From an uncultured Polaribacter sp. (GTDB lineage: Bacteria; Bacteroidota; Bacteroidia; Flavobacteriales; Flavobacteriaceae), in the NCBI GenBank assembly GCA_943846595.1, contig OX044355.1, forward strand, positions 248,001-312,000: a stretch of 64,000 nt of DNA, given 5' to 3'. The translations under genes and the position numbers were made by a program. The notes below the pieces were generated by a model. The model did no database searches and was not told where the DNA came from. It saw nothing but the letters and a program-made list of their open reading frames with translations. Positions 9,132-17,666 of the stretch are shown here, in pieces (positions within the stretch are counted from its first letter, which is position 1; each line of letters begins with the position of its first letter).

Positions 9132-9938
9132 ATGATACAAGAAGACTTTTCGATTGGTATTTTTGATTCTGGAGTTGGGGGAACCTCTATCTGGAAAGAA
9201 ATCAACCAACTATTGCCTATGGAGAGTACACTGTACCTCTCGGACAGCAAAAACGCTCCCTATGGCACAAAAAGCAAAGAAGAAATCATTGCATTGGCCA
9301 TTAAAAATACGGAGTATCTACTCAACAAAAACTGTAAAATTATTGTGGTTGCCTGCAATACGGCAACAACCAATGCCATTGCGTATTTACGAGCCCACTA
9401 TAAAGTCCCTTTTATTGGCATAGAACCCGCAATAAAACCCGCAGCACTCCAAACCAAAACCAACACCATCGGTATATTGGCAACCAAAGGAACTTTAAAC
9501 AGTGCGCTATTTGAAAAGACATCACAAAAACTAAACAGCAAAATTCAAATTATAGAACAAATTGGCGCTGGCCTAGTTGCACTCATCGAAAACGGAAAAC
9601 TGGAGTCAGAAGAAATGACGCACTTATTGCAAAGCTACCTCGAGCCAATGATTTCCGAGCAGATAGATTGTTTGGTATTGGGCTGCACACATTATCCTTA
9701 TTTAATCCCCCAGATTCGGAAAATTCTTGGGTCTAAAATACACATTATCGATTCTGGACAAGCGGTTGCAAAACAAACTCAGAAAGTATTGTCTGAAGCC
9801 AATCTCTTAAAAAAAGCAGCAGCCACCAGCAAGTCCTCGCAGCTATTTTTGATAAATAGCAACAAAAGTATTCTCACCAAATTGCTGGCAGATGGCGAGC
9901 ACAAAAAATCTTTACAAATTATAGAAACGGACTTCTAA
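9132..9938 (+). CDS. murI: Glutamate racemase
   Basis: The 268-residue enzyme makes D-glutamate for peptidoglycan. Both catalytic cysteines are in their motifs: VACNTATTNA (about residue 75) and LGCTHYPYL (about residue 187). The N-terminal FDSGVGG is the Asp/Ser loop. It lies next to envelope-assembly genes. Length is normal. Confidence 0.95.
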   Translation: MIQEDFSIGIFDSGVGGTSIWKEINQLLPMESTLYLSDSKNAPYGTKSKEEIIALAIKNTEYLLNKNCKIIVVACNTATTNAIAYLRAHYKVPFIGIEPAIKPAALQTKTNTIGILATKGTLNSALFEKTSQKLNSKIQIIEQIGAGLVALIENGKLESEEMTHLLQSYLEPMISEQIDCLVLGCTHYPYLIPQIRKILGSKIHIIDSGQAVAKQTQKVLSEANLLKKAAATSKSSQLFLINSNKSILTKLLADGEHKKSLQIIETDF

Positions 9939-10918
9939 AAGCCGTTAAAAGCAGAATTAATATTTGGACAAGCAGCACCTCTTGGCGCTCGTGTAAATAA
10001 ATTCAAACCAACACTTATTTGATTGAACCCGCTGTTCGATAGTAAAATGTCATTCAATTGACGTGTATAGGTATAAGAAAACATGAAGTTTTTATAGTTC
10101 AACCCCACAATTGGTGTAATGTATTGTGCGTTCTCAATAGCGCCACTCTCAAAGTTTTTTCTATAAGACAAAGCAGCCCATAATTGGGTATCTCCAAAAG
10201 TCTTATAAGCTTTTAAGTTCAGATCGGCTAAACGTTCGCCAGTACCTTCTCTAAACTGTAACATCAAAGAGGGTTCCAATTGTACCGCATTTTCTTGTCC
10301 AAAGTAATACCCTGCCGTAAAGATATAGTTCCTTAAATCGAGTGGTTCGTTAATATTTAAGTTGTTTTTTGCTGTTAGCAACAAATTCTTCACCGTAAAA
10401 TAGGAAGAGAACCCTCCCAAATGATAGGACATTCCAAAATCTGCATTGTAATAACTCGTGCTTTCGATGACTTGTGCAACTGCAGGATCTCCAAAAAAGG
10501 ATCTTTGATCGGACTGGTTTTGAACAAATGTAAAAGACAATCCAAAAGAAAGTTGTTCAAACAAGCGGCCATCGCTCAGTGGCAAATGGTAGGCATAGGT
10601 GCCTTGTAAACCCTGTTGAGAGTGGTATCCATTTTGATCGTTGAACAACACAAAACCATACCCAGCATTGGTTTCTTCTCCTAATTTTGTATGAAAACTT
10701 AACGTCTGTAGTGCTGGCGCGTTGGGAATACCTTGCCATTGCTGTCTTGCCGTAAACCTTAATTTAGACGAATTTCCAATCCCAGCAGCAGCAGGGTGAA
10801 GTAAATACACATTGTCAGAAAGATAATCCCAATAAATGGGAAGTGTTTCCTGAGAAAAAGTATTCATCGCAATAAAAAGGGAAAACAAAAAGCTGAGCTT
10901 TGTATAAATTTGCTTCAT
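9935..10918 (-). CDS. PorP/SprF family type IX secretion membrane protein
   Basis: About 327 residues from the ATG at 10918, which is preferred to a start 16 codons upstream because it directly gives a signal peptide (MKQIYTKLSFLFSLFIAMNTFSQ). The mature start with 'YWDYLSDNVYLLHPAAAGIGN' character and the RQQWQGIPNAP motif are hallmarks of PorP/SprF barrels. These work with T9SS-secreted adhesins and gliding in Bacteroidota. No adhesin partner (SprB or CHU_C protein) lies beside it here. It overlaps the 3' end of murI by 4 bp, convergently. Confidence 0.85.
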   Translation of the reverse strand: MKQIYTKLSFLFSLFIAMNTFSQETLPIYWDYLSDNVYLLHPAAAGIGNSSKLRFTARQQWQGIPNAPALQTLSFHTKLGEETNAGYGFVLFNDQNGYHSQQGLQGTYAYHLPLSDGRLFEQLSFGLSFTFVQNQSDQRSFFGDPAVAQVIESTSYYNADFGMSYHLGGFSSYFTVKNLLLTAKNNLNINEPLDLRNYIFTAGYYFGQENAVQLEPSLMLQFREGTGERLADLNLKAYKTFGDTQLWAALSYRKNFESGAIENAQYITPIVGLNYKNFMFSYTYTRQLNDILLSNSGFNQISVGLNLFTRAPRGAACPNINSAFNGF

Positions 10919-11308
10919 TGAGTACAGATTGTATATAAGTTTCCAAATATATTGTTTTTCTAACAAAAAAATATAGTTTTTTAACGCATTGTTTCCATTG
11001 CATTATCAAACGTTAAAAAACCGTGTTTTATTGTTGGTCATGAGGGCCTAAACTTTGACAACTCAACATCAGCAACACTTCTCGAAAGTTTTAAGAAGCA
11101 TTTTCTGAAAAACCATCTAAAACTGCCTTCATTTTTTATTTTTTTTGTAAAATTAATAAAAGAAACAACTATAAATCTGGAACAAATAAATAAGTAGGCG
11201 ATAGAGAGAAAAATTGGGAATTTAAGAGAATCACTGGGAATTTTGAATCCAAAAAAATCTATATTGTTTAACAAAAACTCAAAAAAAAGTATCTTTACAG
11301 GAAAGCGC
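10919..11308. other. Intergenic stretch without a gene
   Basis: About 390 bp separate the divergent PorP and response-regulator genes. I see no credible coding frame. A TTG at 11264-11266 and TATCTTTA at 11290-11297, 23 bp apart, form a plausible promoter for the response-regulator gene. Confidence 0.5.
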
Positions 11309-11711
11309 ATGAAAAAATATACGATCCTTATTGTAGATGACGATACCACTAGTATTCAAATCCTTAAAAAAAAAATTAAGCAATCATTTTACAGAAATTG
11401 AAAGCATTCATACTGCAAACACCATAAATCAAGGTCTGGAAATCTACTCGCTTCTAAAACCAGACATTCTTCTTTTAGATATCGATTTGGGAAACGACAC
11501 CATCTTCAGTTTATTAGAAGTCATTGCTCCCTCAGAAAGCGAAATAATCTTCATTAGTTCGCACAAAGATTTTGGGGTAGAGGCCGTCTATCATAATATC
11601 GCCGCCTATATCTTAAAACCCATAAAAATCGTTGACTTAAAAAAAGGGGTATTTATGCAAAAAAGAGCTCCGAAAAAAGTGAAAACAGCAAAAAAATCCT
11701 CAAAATTATAA
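11309..11711 (+). pseudogene. Receiver-domain protein interrupted by a frameshift at an A10 run
   Basis: Translation from the ATG at 11309 gives a receiver start (KKYTILIVDDDTTSIQILKKK) that stops after 30 codons. The rest of the domain continues in the next frame from the ten-base A run at 11366-11375: DILLLDIDLG with the phosphoacceptor Asp, IIFISSH, and YILKPIK with the conserved Lys. One A fewer would restore a single ~133-residue frame. The tail is basic (KKVKTAKKSSKL) and has no output domain. Whether this is true decay, slippage or a sequencing error cannot be told here. Confidence 0.7.
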
Positions 11712-11827
11712 GGAACACCCAAGCAAATGTTTCCTTTTTTTAAGCTTCTAAAAAAATCCATTTGTTAAAATGGGGAAAGAAATGCATTTGTAAGGATGGA
11801 TTTTGTTTTCTTTATTTTTACGGAATT

Positions 11828-11841
11828 GTAACATTTGTTAC
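11828..11841. promoter_or_regulatory. Crp/Fnr-type operator, site 1 (upstream of DUF983-crp)
   Basis: GTAACATTTGTTAC is a perfect 6+2+6 palindrome centred at 11834.5. A -7-like box TATTTTTA lies at 11864-11871, 29.5 bp from the centre. This matches the class II activator position. The same geometry recurs at two more promoters in the next 3 kb. Confidence 0.8.
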
Positions 11842-11863
11842 TCCCAAAATGAAGCGCTTTTGT

Positions 11864-11871
11864 TATTTTTA
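11864..11871 (+). promoter_or_regulatory. -7 box of the DUF983-crp unit
   Basis: TATTTTTA departs by one base from TAnnTTTG and lies 18 bp before the ATG at 11890, downstream of operator site 1. Confidence 0.5.
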
Positions 11872-11889
11872 CATCAAATTAAAATAGTG

Positions 11890-12270
11890 ATGATTGGACG
11901 AAATTCTAAATTCCTGCGCATTGTTCGTATGCAATGCCCAAAGTGTCAGAAAGGCGCCTTCTTTAAAGGGCATCCCTATGAATTGACAAAAATAGGCCTG
12001 GTGAAGGAATCCTGTTCGCATTGTGGATTGAAATATGAGATGGAACCTGGGTTTTTTCAAGGATCTTACTACGTTTCTTATGGTTTGGCAGTGGGCCTTT
12101 TTGTGGCATTGTGGATTTTAAAAAGCCTTTTTTTACCGAATTTAAACTATCTTACTACCTTAATATCAATGGTGATTGCCCTGCTGGTGATCGCCCCATT
12201 ACTCTTTGCTTATTCAAAAGTAATATGGATACATCTCTTTGTAAATTATGATTCAGGAGCTCAAAAATAA
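11890..12270 (+). CDS. DUF983 membrane protein with zinc-ribbon-like cysteines
   Basis: 126 residues from the ATG at 11890. The N-terminal half has two cysteine pairs (CPKCQKG and CSHCGLKY) as in a zinc ribbon. The second half has two hydrophobic segments separated by a short loop. This is the DUF983 pattern; the function is unknown. The upstream in-frame extension is rejected because it would cover the operator and promoter. It overlaps the Crp/Fnr regulator gene by 23 bp, so the two are co-expressed and controlled by operator site 1. Confidence 0.8.
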   Translation: MIGRNSKFLRIVRMQCPKCQKGAFFKGHPYELTKIGLVKESCSHCGLKYEMEPGFFQGSYYVSYGLAVGLFVALWILKSLFLPNLNYLTTLISMVIALLVIAPLLFAYSKVIWIHLFVNYDSGAQK

Positions 12271-12880
12271 CTTCGGCCATCTTTTTGAAGCCGAACTGTT
12301 ACAAGAAATCAACCAAGTAGGCAGCTATAAAGATGTTGCCGAAGGCGCAAAAATGATGGAAATTGGCGACTATGTGCGCTCGATGCCCCTGCTCATTTCT
12401 GGTGCTATAAAAATTTTAAGAGAAGACAACAATGGCGATGAACTTCTGTTGTACTTCCTCGAAAAAGGAGATACTTGTGCCATGACATTGACCTGTTGTC
12501 TTGGGCAAACAAAAAGTGAAATCAGAGCTATTGCAGCGACCGATGCTACCTTAATTATGGTCCCCGTAGAAAAAATGGAAATCTGGGCTGGAAAATATAA
12601 AAGCTGGCGCAAATTTGTTTTTGAAAGTTACCACAATCGACTCAATGAAATGTTTGCCACCATCGATAGCATTGCCTTCTTAAAAATGGATGAACGCCTT
12701 GTGAACTACTTGAAAGAAAAAGCAAGAATTGCTGAGGGCGCTATCATCTATAGTACCCATCAAGAAATTGCCTATGAATTGCATACCTCTCGGGTGGTCA
12801 TTTCTAGGCTCTTAAAAAAACTAGAGAATTTAAATAAAATCTCCCTGCATCGAAATCACATTCATATTAAGAATATCTAG
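12248..12880 (+). CDS. Crp/Fnr family transcriptional regulator
   Basis: 210 residues: an N-terminal cyclic-nucleotide-binding-type beta-roll (to ~115), a long dimer helix, and a winged helix with STHQEIAYELHTSRVVISRLLKKLE as the recognition unit. Three cysteines in CAMTLTCCLG (about residues 78-85) could be a redox or persulfide switch; this is inferred from the sulfur genes around it. Its gene sits under operator site 1 and upstream of sites 2 and 3, so it is the obvious candidate to bind GTAAC-N4-GTTAC and to regulate itself. Confidence 0.9.
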   Translation: MIQELKNNFGHLFEAELLQEINQVGSYKDVAEGAKMMEIGDYVRSMPLLISGAIKILREDNNGDELLLYFLEKGDTCAMTLTCCLGQTKSEIRAIAATDATLIMVPVEKMEIWAGKYKSWRKFVFESYHNRLNEMFATIDSIAFLKMDERLVNYLKEKARIAEGAIIYSTHQEIAYELHTSRVVISRLLKKLENLNKISLHRNHIHIKNI

Positions 12881-12887
12881 GCGGAAT

Positions 12888-12901
12888 GTAACCAATGTTA
12901 C
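12888..12901. promoter_or_regulatory. Crp/Fnr-type operator, site 2 (upstream of the SulP gene)
   Basis: GTAACCAATGTTAC has perfect outer GTAAC/GTTAC arms and is centred at 12894.5. The -7 box TATTTTTG begins at 12924, again 29.5 bp away. Confidence 0.85.
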
Positions 12902-12923
12902 TGCGAACTTCTTTGTTTCCCTT

Positions 12924-12931
12924 TATTTTTG
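12924..12931 (+). promoter_or_regulatory. -7 box of the SulP gene
   Basis: TATTTTTG is a full TAnnTTTG match ending 15 bp before the ATG at 12947. Confidence 0.65.
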
Positions 12932-12946
12932 CAAAAAAAATAAAGA

Positions 12947-14683
12947 ATGTTCAAAAAAATACTGCCTATTTTAGCATGGCTACCTTCTTATAAAAAAGAC
13001 GATTTTTCGGGCGATTTAACAGCGGGTTTGACTGTTGGAATCCTACTTGTTCCGCAAGGAATGGCCTATGCAATGATTGCGGGCTTGCCGCCTGTTTTTG
13101 GTTTGTATGCCGCTTTAATGCCACAAATTATCTATGCCTTTATGGGTACTTCTCGGCAATTGGCCGTTGGGCCCGTTGCTATGGACTCGCTGCTAGTTGC
13201 CGCTGGACTGGGCGCATTGTCTTTATCTGGTATGGATTCCTATATTGCCTTGGCCGTGTTTTTAGCTTTGTTTATGGGGGCCATTCAATTGCTCCTAGGG
13301 GTTGTAAGAATGGGATTTTTAGTCCGATTTTTATCAAAACCTGTGATTAGTGGCTTTACTTCTGGAGCGGCGATTATTATAGGTCTTAGCCAACTCAAAC
13401 ACCTTTTGGGCATCGAAATCACGAGAAGCAACCAAGTACATCTCTTGCTTGCAAACGCTTTTAAAAATATCCATTTGACCAATGGTTATGCACTGGGTAT
13501 TGGAATCTCTTCGATTGTTTTGATCCAAATTATTAAAAAATTAAATACAAAATATCACAAACGTTTTCCTGCCGCACTCGCCCTGGTAGTTCTTGGGGTT
13601 GGAGTGGTTTCTTTTTTTGAATTGTATGCCTCCGGGGTTCAAATTGTTGGAAAAGTACCGAGTGGACTTCCGTCTTTTCAAGTACCAAAAATTCCTTTAG
13701 AACGGCTTTCAGAACTTGCACCCATTGCAATTACTTTGGCCTTAATTGCTTTTATGGAAGCCATTTCAGTAGCAAAAGCAGTGGCTGAAAAACATTCCGA
13801 ATATGAACTGGACCCCAATCAAGAACTTATTGCATTGGGTACTGCAAACATCATAGGTGCTTTCTTTCAATCCTATCCCACCACCGGTGGTTTTTCGAGA
13901 ACGGCAATCAACGAACAGGCGGGTGCAAAAACAGGCATCGCTCCGCTTATAAGTGCGGGTGTGGTTGGACTGACCTTATTGTTTTTAACACCGCTATTTT
14001 ATTATTTGCCCAATGCCGTCTTGGCCGCCATTATTATGGTTGCGGTTTTTGGATTGATCGATTTTTCCTACCCCATCTCTTTATATAAAACCCAGAAAGA
14101 CGAGTTTGTACTCCTACTCCTTACCTTCATAATTACCGTTAGTGTGGGAATAACCTCAGGGATTCTTTCGGGGGTACTCCTCTCTTTATTGATCTTGCTG
14201 TATCGAATTTCTGTACCGCATATTGCCGTAATTTCCCGCATTAAAAACAGCAATTCTTTTAAAGAAGTCGCTCGTTTCCCTGGATTAATCGAGCCCCAAG
14301 ACCCTATATTAGTCCTTCGCATGGACGCACCCCTCTTTTTTGGAAATACAGCGGTTTTTAAAACAACAGTCTTGGAAAATATTCAGCAAAAAGGCGCGAC
14401 TTTGCAATGGGTAGTACTGAGCATGGAAGCTATGAGTTATATCGATAGTAGCGGGTTGCATCTGATAAAACAACTTATTGAAGAGCTGCATAAAAAGGAT
14501 TTGAAACTGCTGTTTTCTGGCGCCTCTGCTCCCATCAACGATCTTCTGCATAGCAGTGGCATTGTAGCGCTTCTTGGGGAAGAAAATATTTTTTCGGAAA
14601 CGCTTGAGGCGGAAACCTATGCCAACGCAAAGCAGGCGTCACAAAACTTCAAAAAAAACAACACAGCTCAAAAAAAAAATTGA
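12947..14683 (+). CDS. SulP family anion (sulfate-type) permease with STAS domain
   Basis: 578 residues. The start LPSYKKDDFSGDLTAGLTVGILLVPQGMAYAMIAGLPP is the SulP signature and leads into a core of 10-14 membrane segments. A STAS domain follows at ~440-555, with MSYIDSSGLHLIKQL at the usual phosphorylation/nucleotide loop. SulP proteins carry sulfate, bicarbonate or related anions; sulfur genes on both sides favour a sulfur oxyanion. It has its own operator and promoter. The C-terminus is a Lys/Asn-rich tail. Confidence 0.9.
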   Translation: MFKKILPILAWLPSYKKDDFSGDLTAGLTVGILLVPQGMAYAMIAGLPPVFGLYAALMPQIIYAFMGTSRQLAVGPVAMDSLLVAAGLGALSLSGMDSYIALAVFLALFMGAIQLLLGVVRMGFLVRFLSKPVISGFTSGAAIIIGLSQLKHLLGIEITRSNQVHLLLANAFKNIHLTNGYALGIGISSIVLIQIIKKLNTKYHKRFPAALALVVLGVGVVSFFELYASGVQIVGKVPSGLPSFQVPKIPLERLSELAPIAITLALIAFMEAISVAKAVAEKHSEYELDPNQELIALGTANIIGAFFQSYPTTGGFSRTAINEQAGAKTGIAPLISAGVVGLTLLFLTPLFYYLPNAVLAAIIMVAVFGLIDFSYPISLYKTQKDEFVLLLLTFIITVSVGITSGILSGVLLSLLILLYRISVPHIAVISRIKNSNSFKEVARFPGLIEPQDPILVLRMDAPLFFGNTAVFKTTVLENIQQKGATLQWVVLSMEAMSYIDSSGLHLIKQLIEELHKKDLKLLFSGASAPINDLLHSSGIVALLGEENIFSETLEAETYANAKQASQNFKKNNTAQKKN

Positions 14684-14690
14684 ATCCTGT

Positions 14691-14704
14691 GTAACCGATG
14701 TTAC
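14691..14704. promoter_or_regulatory. Crp/Fnr-type operator, site 3 (upstream of the persulfide dioxygenase operon)
   Basis: GTAACCGATGTTAC is centred at 14697.5 and the -7 box TATTTTTG starts at 14727, 29.5 bp away, exactly as at sites 1 and 2. Confidence 0.85.
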
Positions 14705-14726
14705 CGTTGCACGATATTATAAATAG

Positions 14727-14734
14727 TATTTTTG
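14727..14734 (+). promoter_or_regulatory. -7 box of the persulfide dioxygenase operon
   Basis: TATTTTTG is a full TAnnTTTG match ending 20 bp before the ATG at 14755. Confidence 0.65.
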
Positions 14735-14754
14735 TAAAATAATAAAACAAAATC

Positions 14755-16164
14755 ATGAAAATAGAACAAATATATACCGGATGTCTGTCGCAAGGAGCCT
14801 ACTATATTGAAAGCGAAGGAGAAGTTGCTATTATCGATCCTTTGAGATCTGTGACCCCTTATTTGGAAAAAGCTGCCGCAAACAATGCCCGCATAAAATA
14901 TATTTTTGAAACCCATTTCCATGCGGACTTTGTAAGTGGTCATGTGACCTTATCTAAAAAAACCGGGGCTCCTATTATTTACGGTCCCAATGCCGCGACT
15001 TCTTTTGAAGCGATGATTGCCACCGATGGACAGGTGTTTGAACTAGGAAATATTAGCATTACCGTGCTACATACACCTGGCCACACCCTAGAAAGTTCGG
15101 TATACCTTTTAAAAGATGCCGACGGAAAAGACCATGCTATTTTTAGTGGAGATACTTTGTTTTTGGGGGATGTTGGCCGTCCGGATTTGGCACAAAAAAC
15201 TGGCAGTATCACCGCAGACGATTTGGCGGGCTATCTCTTTGATAGTTTGCGAAATAAAATCATGCCACTGGCAGACGATGTCATTGTTTATCCAGCGCAT
15301 GGGGCGGGTTCTTCTTGTGGTAAAAATTTAAGTAAAGAAACCGTAGATACTTTGGGCAATCAAAAAGCAACCAATTATGCCTTGCGAGCCGATATGACCA
15401 AAGAAGAATTCATTGAAGAAGTAACGGAGGGTTTGACAGCTCCGCCACACTATTTTCCTTTGAATGTTCAAATGAACAAAGAGGGCTATGAAGATTTTGC
15501 AGATGTCTTGGCACGAAGTGCTCAAGCATTGTCTCCTGCTGCTTTTGAAAGTGCTGCCAATGACACTGAAGCCGTCGTGTTGGATGTACGCCATCAAGAT
15601 GATTTTGCAAAAGGGCATATTCCACGCTGTATTTTTATTGGATTGGATGGTGGTTTTGCCCCTTGGGTGGGTGCCTTGATTGCCGATGTGAAACAACCTT
15701 TGTTATTGATTACTCCTGAAGGAATGGAAGCAGAAGCAATTACGCGGTTGTCTCGGGTAGGATTTGATCAGGTTATAGGATATTTAAAAGGGGGATTTGA
15801 TGCTTGGAAAAAAGCATCCAAAGAATATGATACGGTAAGTTCGATGGCTGCCACCACTTTTGAAGGGGTGAAAGCAAACCATGGAGTGCCTGTATTTGAT
15901 GTGCGTAAGGAAGGTGAATTTTTATCGGAACATGTGGTAAATGCTCACAATACGCCTTTACAATATTTGAACCAGCATTTGACAGCATTCCCAGAAAAAG
16001 ACACTTTTTATGTGCATTGTGCAGGAGGATATCGTTCGATGATTGCTGCGTCGATGTTAAAAAATAGAGGCATTCATAATTTTATTGATATTGCGGGCGG
16101 TTTTGCTGCCATCAAAGAAACCGCGGTTCCTATTTCTGACTTTGTATGTCCTTCTACTTTATAA
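14755..16164 (+). CDS. Persulfide dioxygenase-like metallo-beta-lactamase fused to two rhodanese domains
   Basis: 469 residues. The metallo-beta-lactamase domain (1-240) has THFHADF (His54, His56, Asp58), His110, Asp133 in SGDTLFLGDVGRPD, and His182; the GRPD motif is typical of ETHE1/persulfide dioxygenases that oxidise glutathione persulfide to sulfite. The first rhodanese domain (~270-355) lacks a catalytic Cys (TPEGMEAEA replaces the loop). The second (~370-460) has an intact HCAGGYRS loop with Cys422. Cytoplasmic; first gene of the operon with a rhodanese and two YeeE halves. Inferred role: oxidation of sulfane sulfur. Confidence 0.9.
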   Translation: MKIEQIYTGCLSQGAYYIESEGEVAIIDPLRSVTPYLEKAAANNARIKYIFETHFHADFVSGHVTLSKKTGAPIIYGPNAATSFEAMIATDGQVFELGNISITVLHTPGHTLESSVYLLKDADGKDHAIFSGDTLFLGDVGRPDLAQKTGSITADDLAGYLFDSLRNKIMPLADDVIVYPAHGAGSSCGKNLSKETVDTLGNQKATNYALRADMTKEEFIEEVTEGLTAPPHYFPLNVQMNKEGYEDFADVLARSAQALSPAAFESAANDTEAVVLDVRHQDDFAKGHIPRCIFIGLDGGFAPWVGALIADVKQPLLLITPEGMEAEAITRLSRVGFDQVIGYLKGGFDAWKKASKEYDTVSSMAATTFEGVKANHGVPVFDVRKEGEFLSEHVVNAHNTPLQYLNQHLTAFPEKDTFYVHCAGGYRSMIAASMLKNRGIHNFIDIAGGFAAIKETAVPISDFVCPSTL

Positions 16165-16180
16165 AAAACAAAAATATACG

Positions 16181-16501
16181 ATGAAAAATGTATCTCAACA
16201 AGACTGGATTGCTGCCATTGCAGCAACTGAAAATGCCGTGATTATTGATGTAAGAACTCCGGAAGAATGTGCGACTGGAATTCTTGAAAATGCAATCATG
16301 CTCGACTTTTTTAGGTCGGAATCTTTTCAACATGAAATTGCACAATTGGATAAAAGCAAGCCTTACTTTGTGTATTGTAGAAGTGGTAATCGAAGTAGTC
16401 ATGCGTGTGCTATGATGGAAAGCATGGGGATTGCTAAAACCGTAAATCTACTCGGCGGCATGAATGCATGGACTGCCCCAAAAGTGATGCCCAACTCCTA
16501 A
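16181..16501 (+). CDS. Single-domain rhodanese
   Basis: 106 residues from the ATG at 16181; the longer upstream frame lies inside the previous gene and is rejected. IIDVRTPEEC opens the domain and YCRSGNRSS forms the active-site loop with Cys66. It probably moves sulfane sulfur between thiols, cyanide or the neighbouring dioxygenase. It begins 16 bp after that gene and is followed by the YeeE pair. Confidence 0.9.
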   Translation: MKNVSQQDWIAAIAATENAVIIDVRTPEECATGILENAIMLDFFRSESFQHEIAQLDKSKPYFVYCRSGNRSSHACAMMESMGIAKTVNLLGGMNAWTAPKVMPNS

Positions 16502-16545
16502 GAAAAGGAAGGCGCAAATTTTTTCAACTACAAAAACAAAAATCA

Positions 16546-17103
16546 ATGAACTTAATTTATGAACCCTGGCCTTGGTACATCGCTGGCCCTATGATTGCTT
16601 TGATCCTCTTCCTACTTCTTATGGTTGGCAAAAACTTTGGAATGTCTTCCAATTTAAGAACGCTTTGCACACTGTGTGGTGCAGGGAAAACAACCGATTT
16701 CTTTAAGTTTGACTGGAAATCTCAAAAATGGAATTTGATCGTAGTGCTCGGCGCTATCATTGGCGGCTATATTGGTGCCCATTTCTTAAGCAATACTACA
16801 GCGGTTGTACTGAACCCTGAAACCATTTCAGATTTAAAGACTTTTGGTTTTGAAAGTGCTGGAACGGCCTATTTACCAACAGAAATGTTTGCAACAACTG
16901 CATTAGGAAGCTTGAAAAACCTAGTACTTTTAGTCCTTGGAGGACTTTTTGTAGGCTTCGGAGCTCGCTATGCTGGAGGCTGCACTTCTGGACATGCTAT
17001 TTCTGGATTGAGCAATTTGCAGCTGCCGTCTTTAATTGCTGTGATTGGCTTTTTTATTGGTGGCTTGACCATGATTCATTTAATTTTTCCTATACTTTTT
17101 TAA
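16546..17103 (+). CDS. YeeE/YedE family transporter, first half (PmpA-like)
   Basis: 185 residues from the ATG at 16546. It contains several hydrophobic helices and the YeeE motif ARYAGGCTSGHAISGL with a conserved Cys. YeeE-type proteins import thiosulfate through a line of cysteines. Here the transporter is split in two adjacent genes, as in the PmpA/PmpB pair. An in-frame extension to 16468 is rejected since it overlaps the rhodanese stop. Confidence 0.85.
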   Translation: MNLIYEPWPWYIAGPMIALILFLLLMVGKNFGMSSNLRTLCTLCGAGKTTDFFKFDWKSQKWNLIVVLGAIIGGYIGAHFLSNTTAVVLNPETISDLKTFGFESAGTAYLPTEMFATTALGSLKNLVLLVLGGLFVGFGARYAGGCTSGHAISGLSNLQLPSLIAVIGFFIGGLTMIHLIFPILF

Positions 17104-17105
17104 AA

Positions 17106-17519
17106 ATGAGAACACTTATCTATTTATTGATCGGAATCCTTTTTGGAATCACCATGTTTAAATCGGAGGCCGCTTCTTGGTTTCGTATTTATGAAATGTT
17201 CAAATTTGAATCTTTCCACATGTATGGCATTATTGGCTCGGCATTGGTACTCGGAATCCTTGTGACTCAAAGTATCAAACGCTTTGATATAAAATCTTTT
17301 TATGGTGAGAAAATTGTCTTTACTCCAAAGGCAAAAAGTTTTTCTCGCTACCTCATCGGAGGCATTGTTTTTGGCCTAGGATGGGCATTGGCAGGCGCTT
17401 GCCCTGGACCAATGTTTACACTGGTTGGAGCTGGCTATGTACCGATTCTTGTTGTTATTGCTGCAGCAATTGTTGGAACGTTCGCATACGGAATTGTAAA
17501 AGACAAAATACCGCACTAA
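17106..17519 (+). CDS. YeeE/YedE family transporter, second half (PmpB-like)
   Basis: 137 residues with four hydrophobic segments and the motif GLGWALAGACPGPMFTLVG, the second YeeE cysteine box. The gene starts 2 bp after the first half, so both are co-translated and probably form one channel for thiosulfate or a related sulfur compound. Last gene of the operon from site 3. Confidence 0.85.
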   Translation: MRTLIYLLIGILFGITMFKSEAASWFRIYEMFKFESFHMYGIIGSALVLGILVTQSIKRFDIKSFYGEKIVFTPKAKSFSRYLIGGIVFGLGWALAGACPGPMFTLVGAGYVPILVVIAAAIVGTFAYGIVKDKIPH

Positions 17520-17654
17520 CTGCATGTAAGATTGGTTTGCATCTTCGATGTATTCGAGTGTAAAAAATCCTTCCGTAATTGTCAAATCCACAAAAATTCA
17601 AGTAATAAGAGACAACTAAAAATATTATTTAGATCGAATACTAAGAAAAATTCC

Positions 17655-17662
17655 TAAATTTG
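17655..17662 (+). promoter_or_regulatory. -7 box directly before the first HxlR gene
   Basis: TAAATTTG matches TAnnTTTG and ends only 4 bp before the ATG at 17667, implying a very short or absent leader. Confidence 0.55.
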
Positions 17663-17666
17663 AAAT

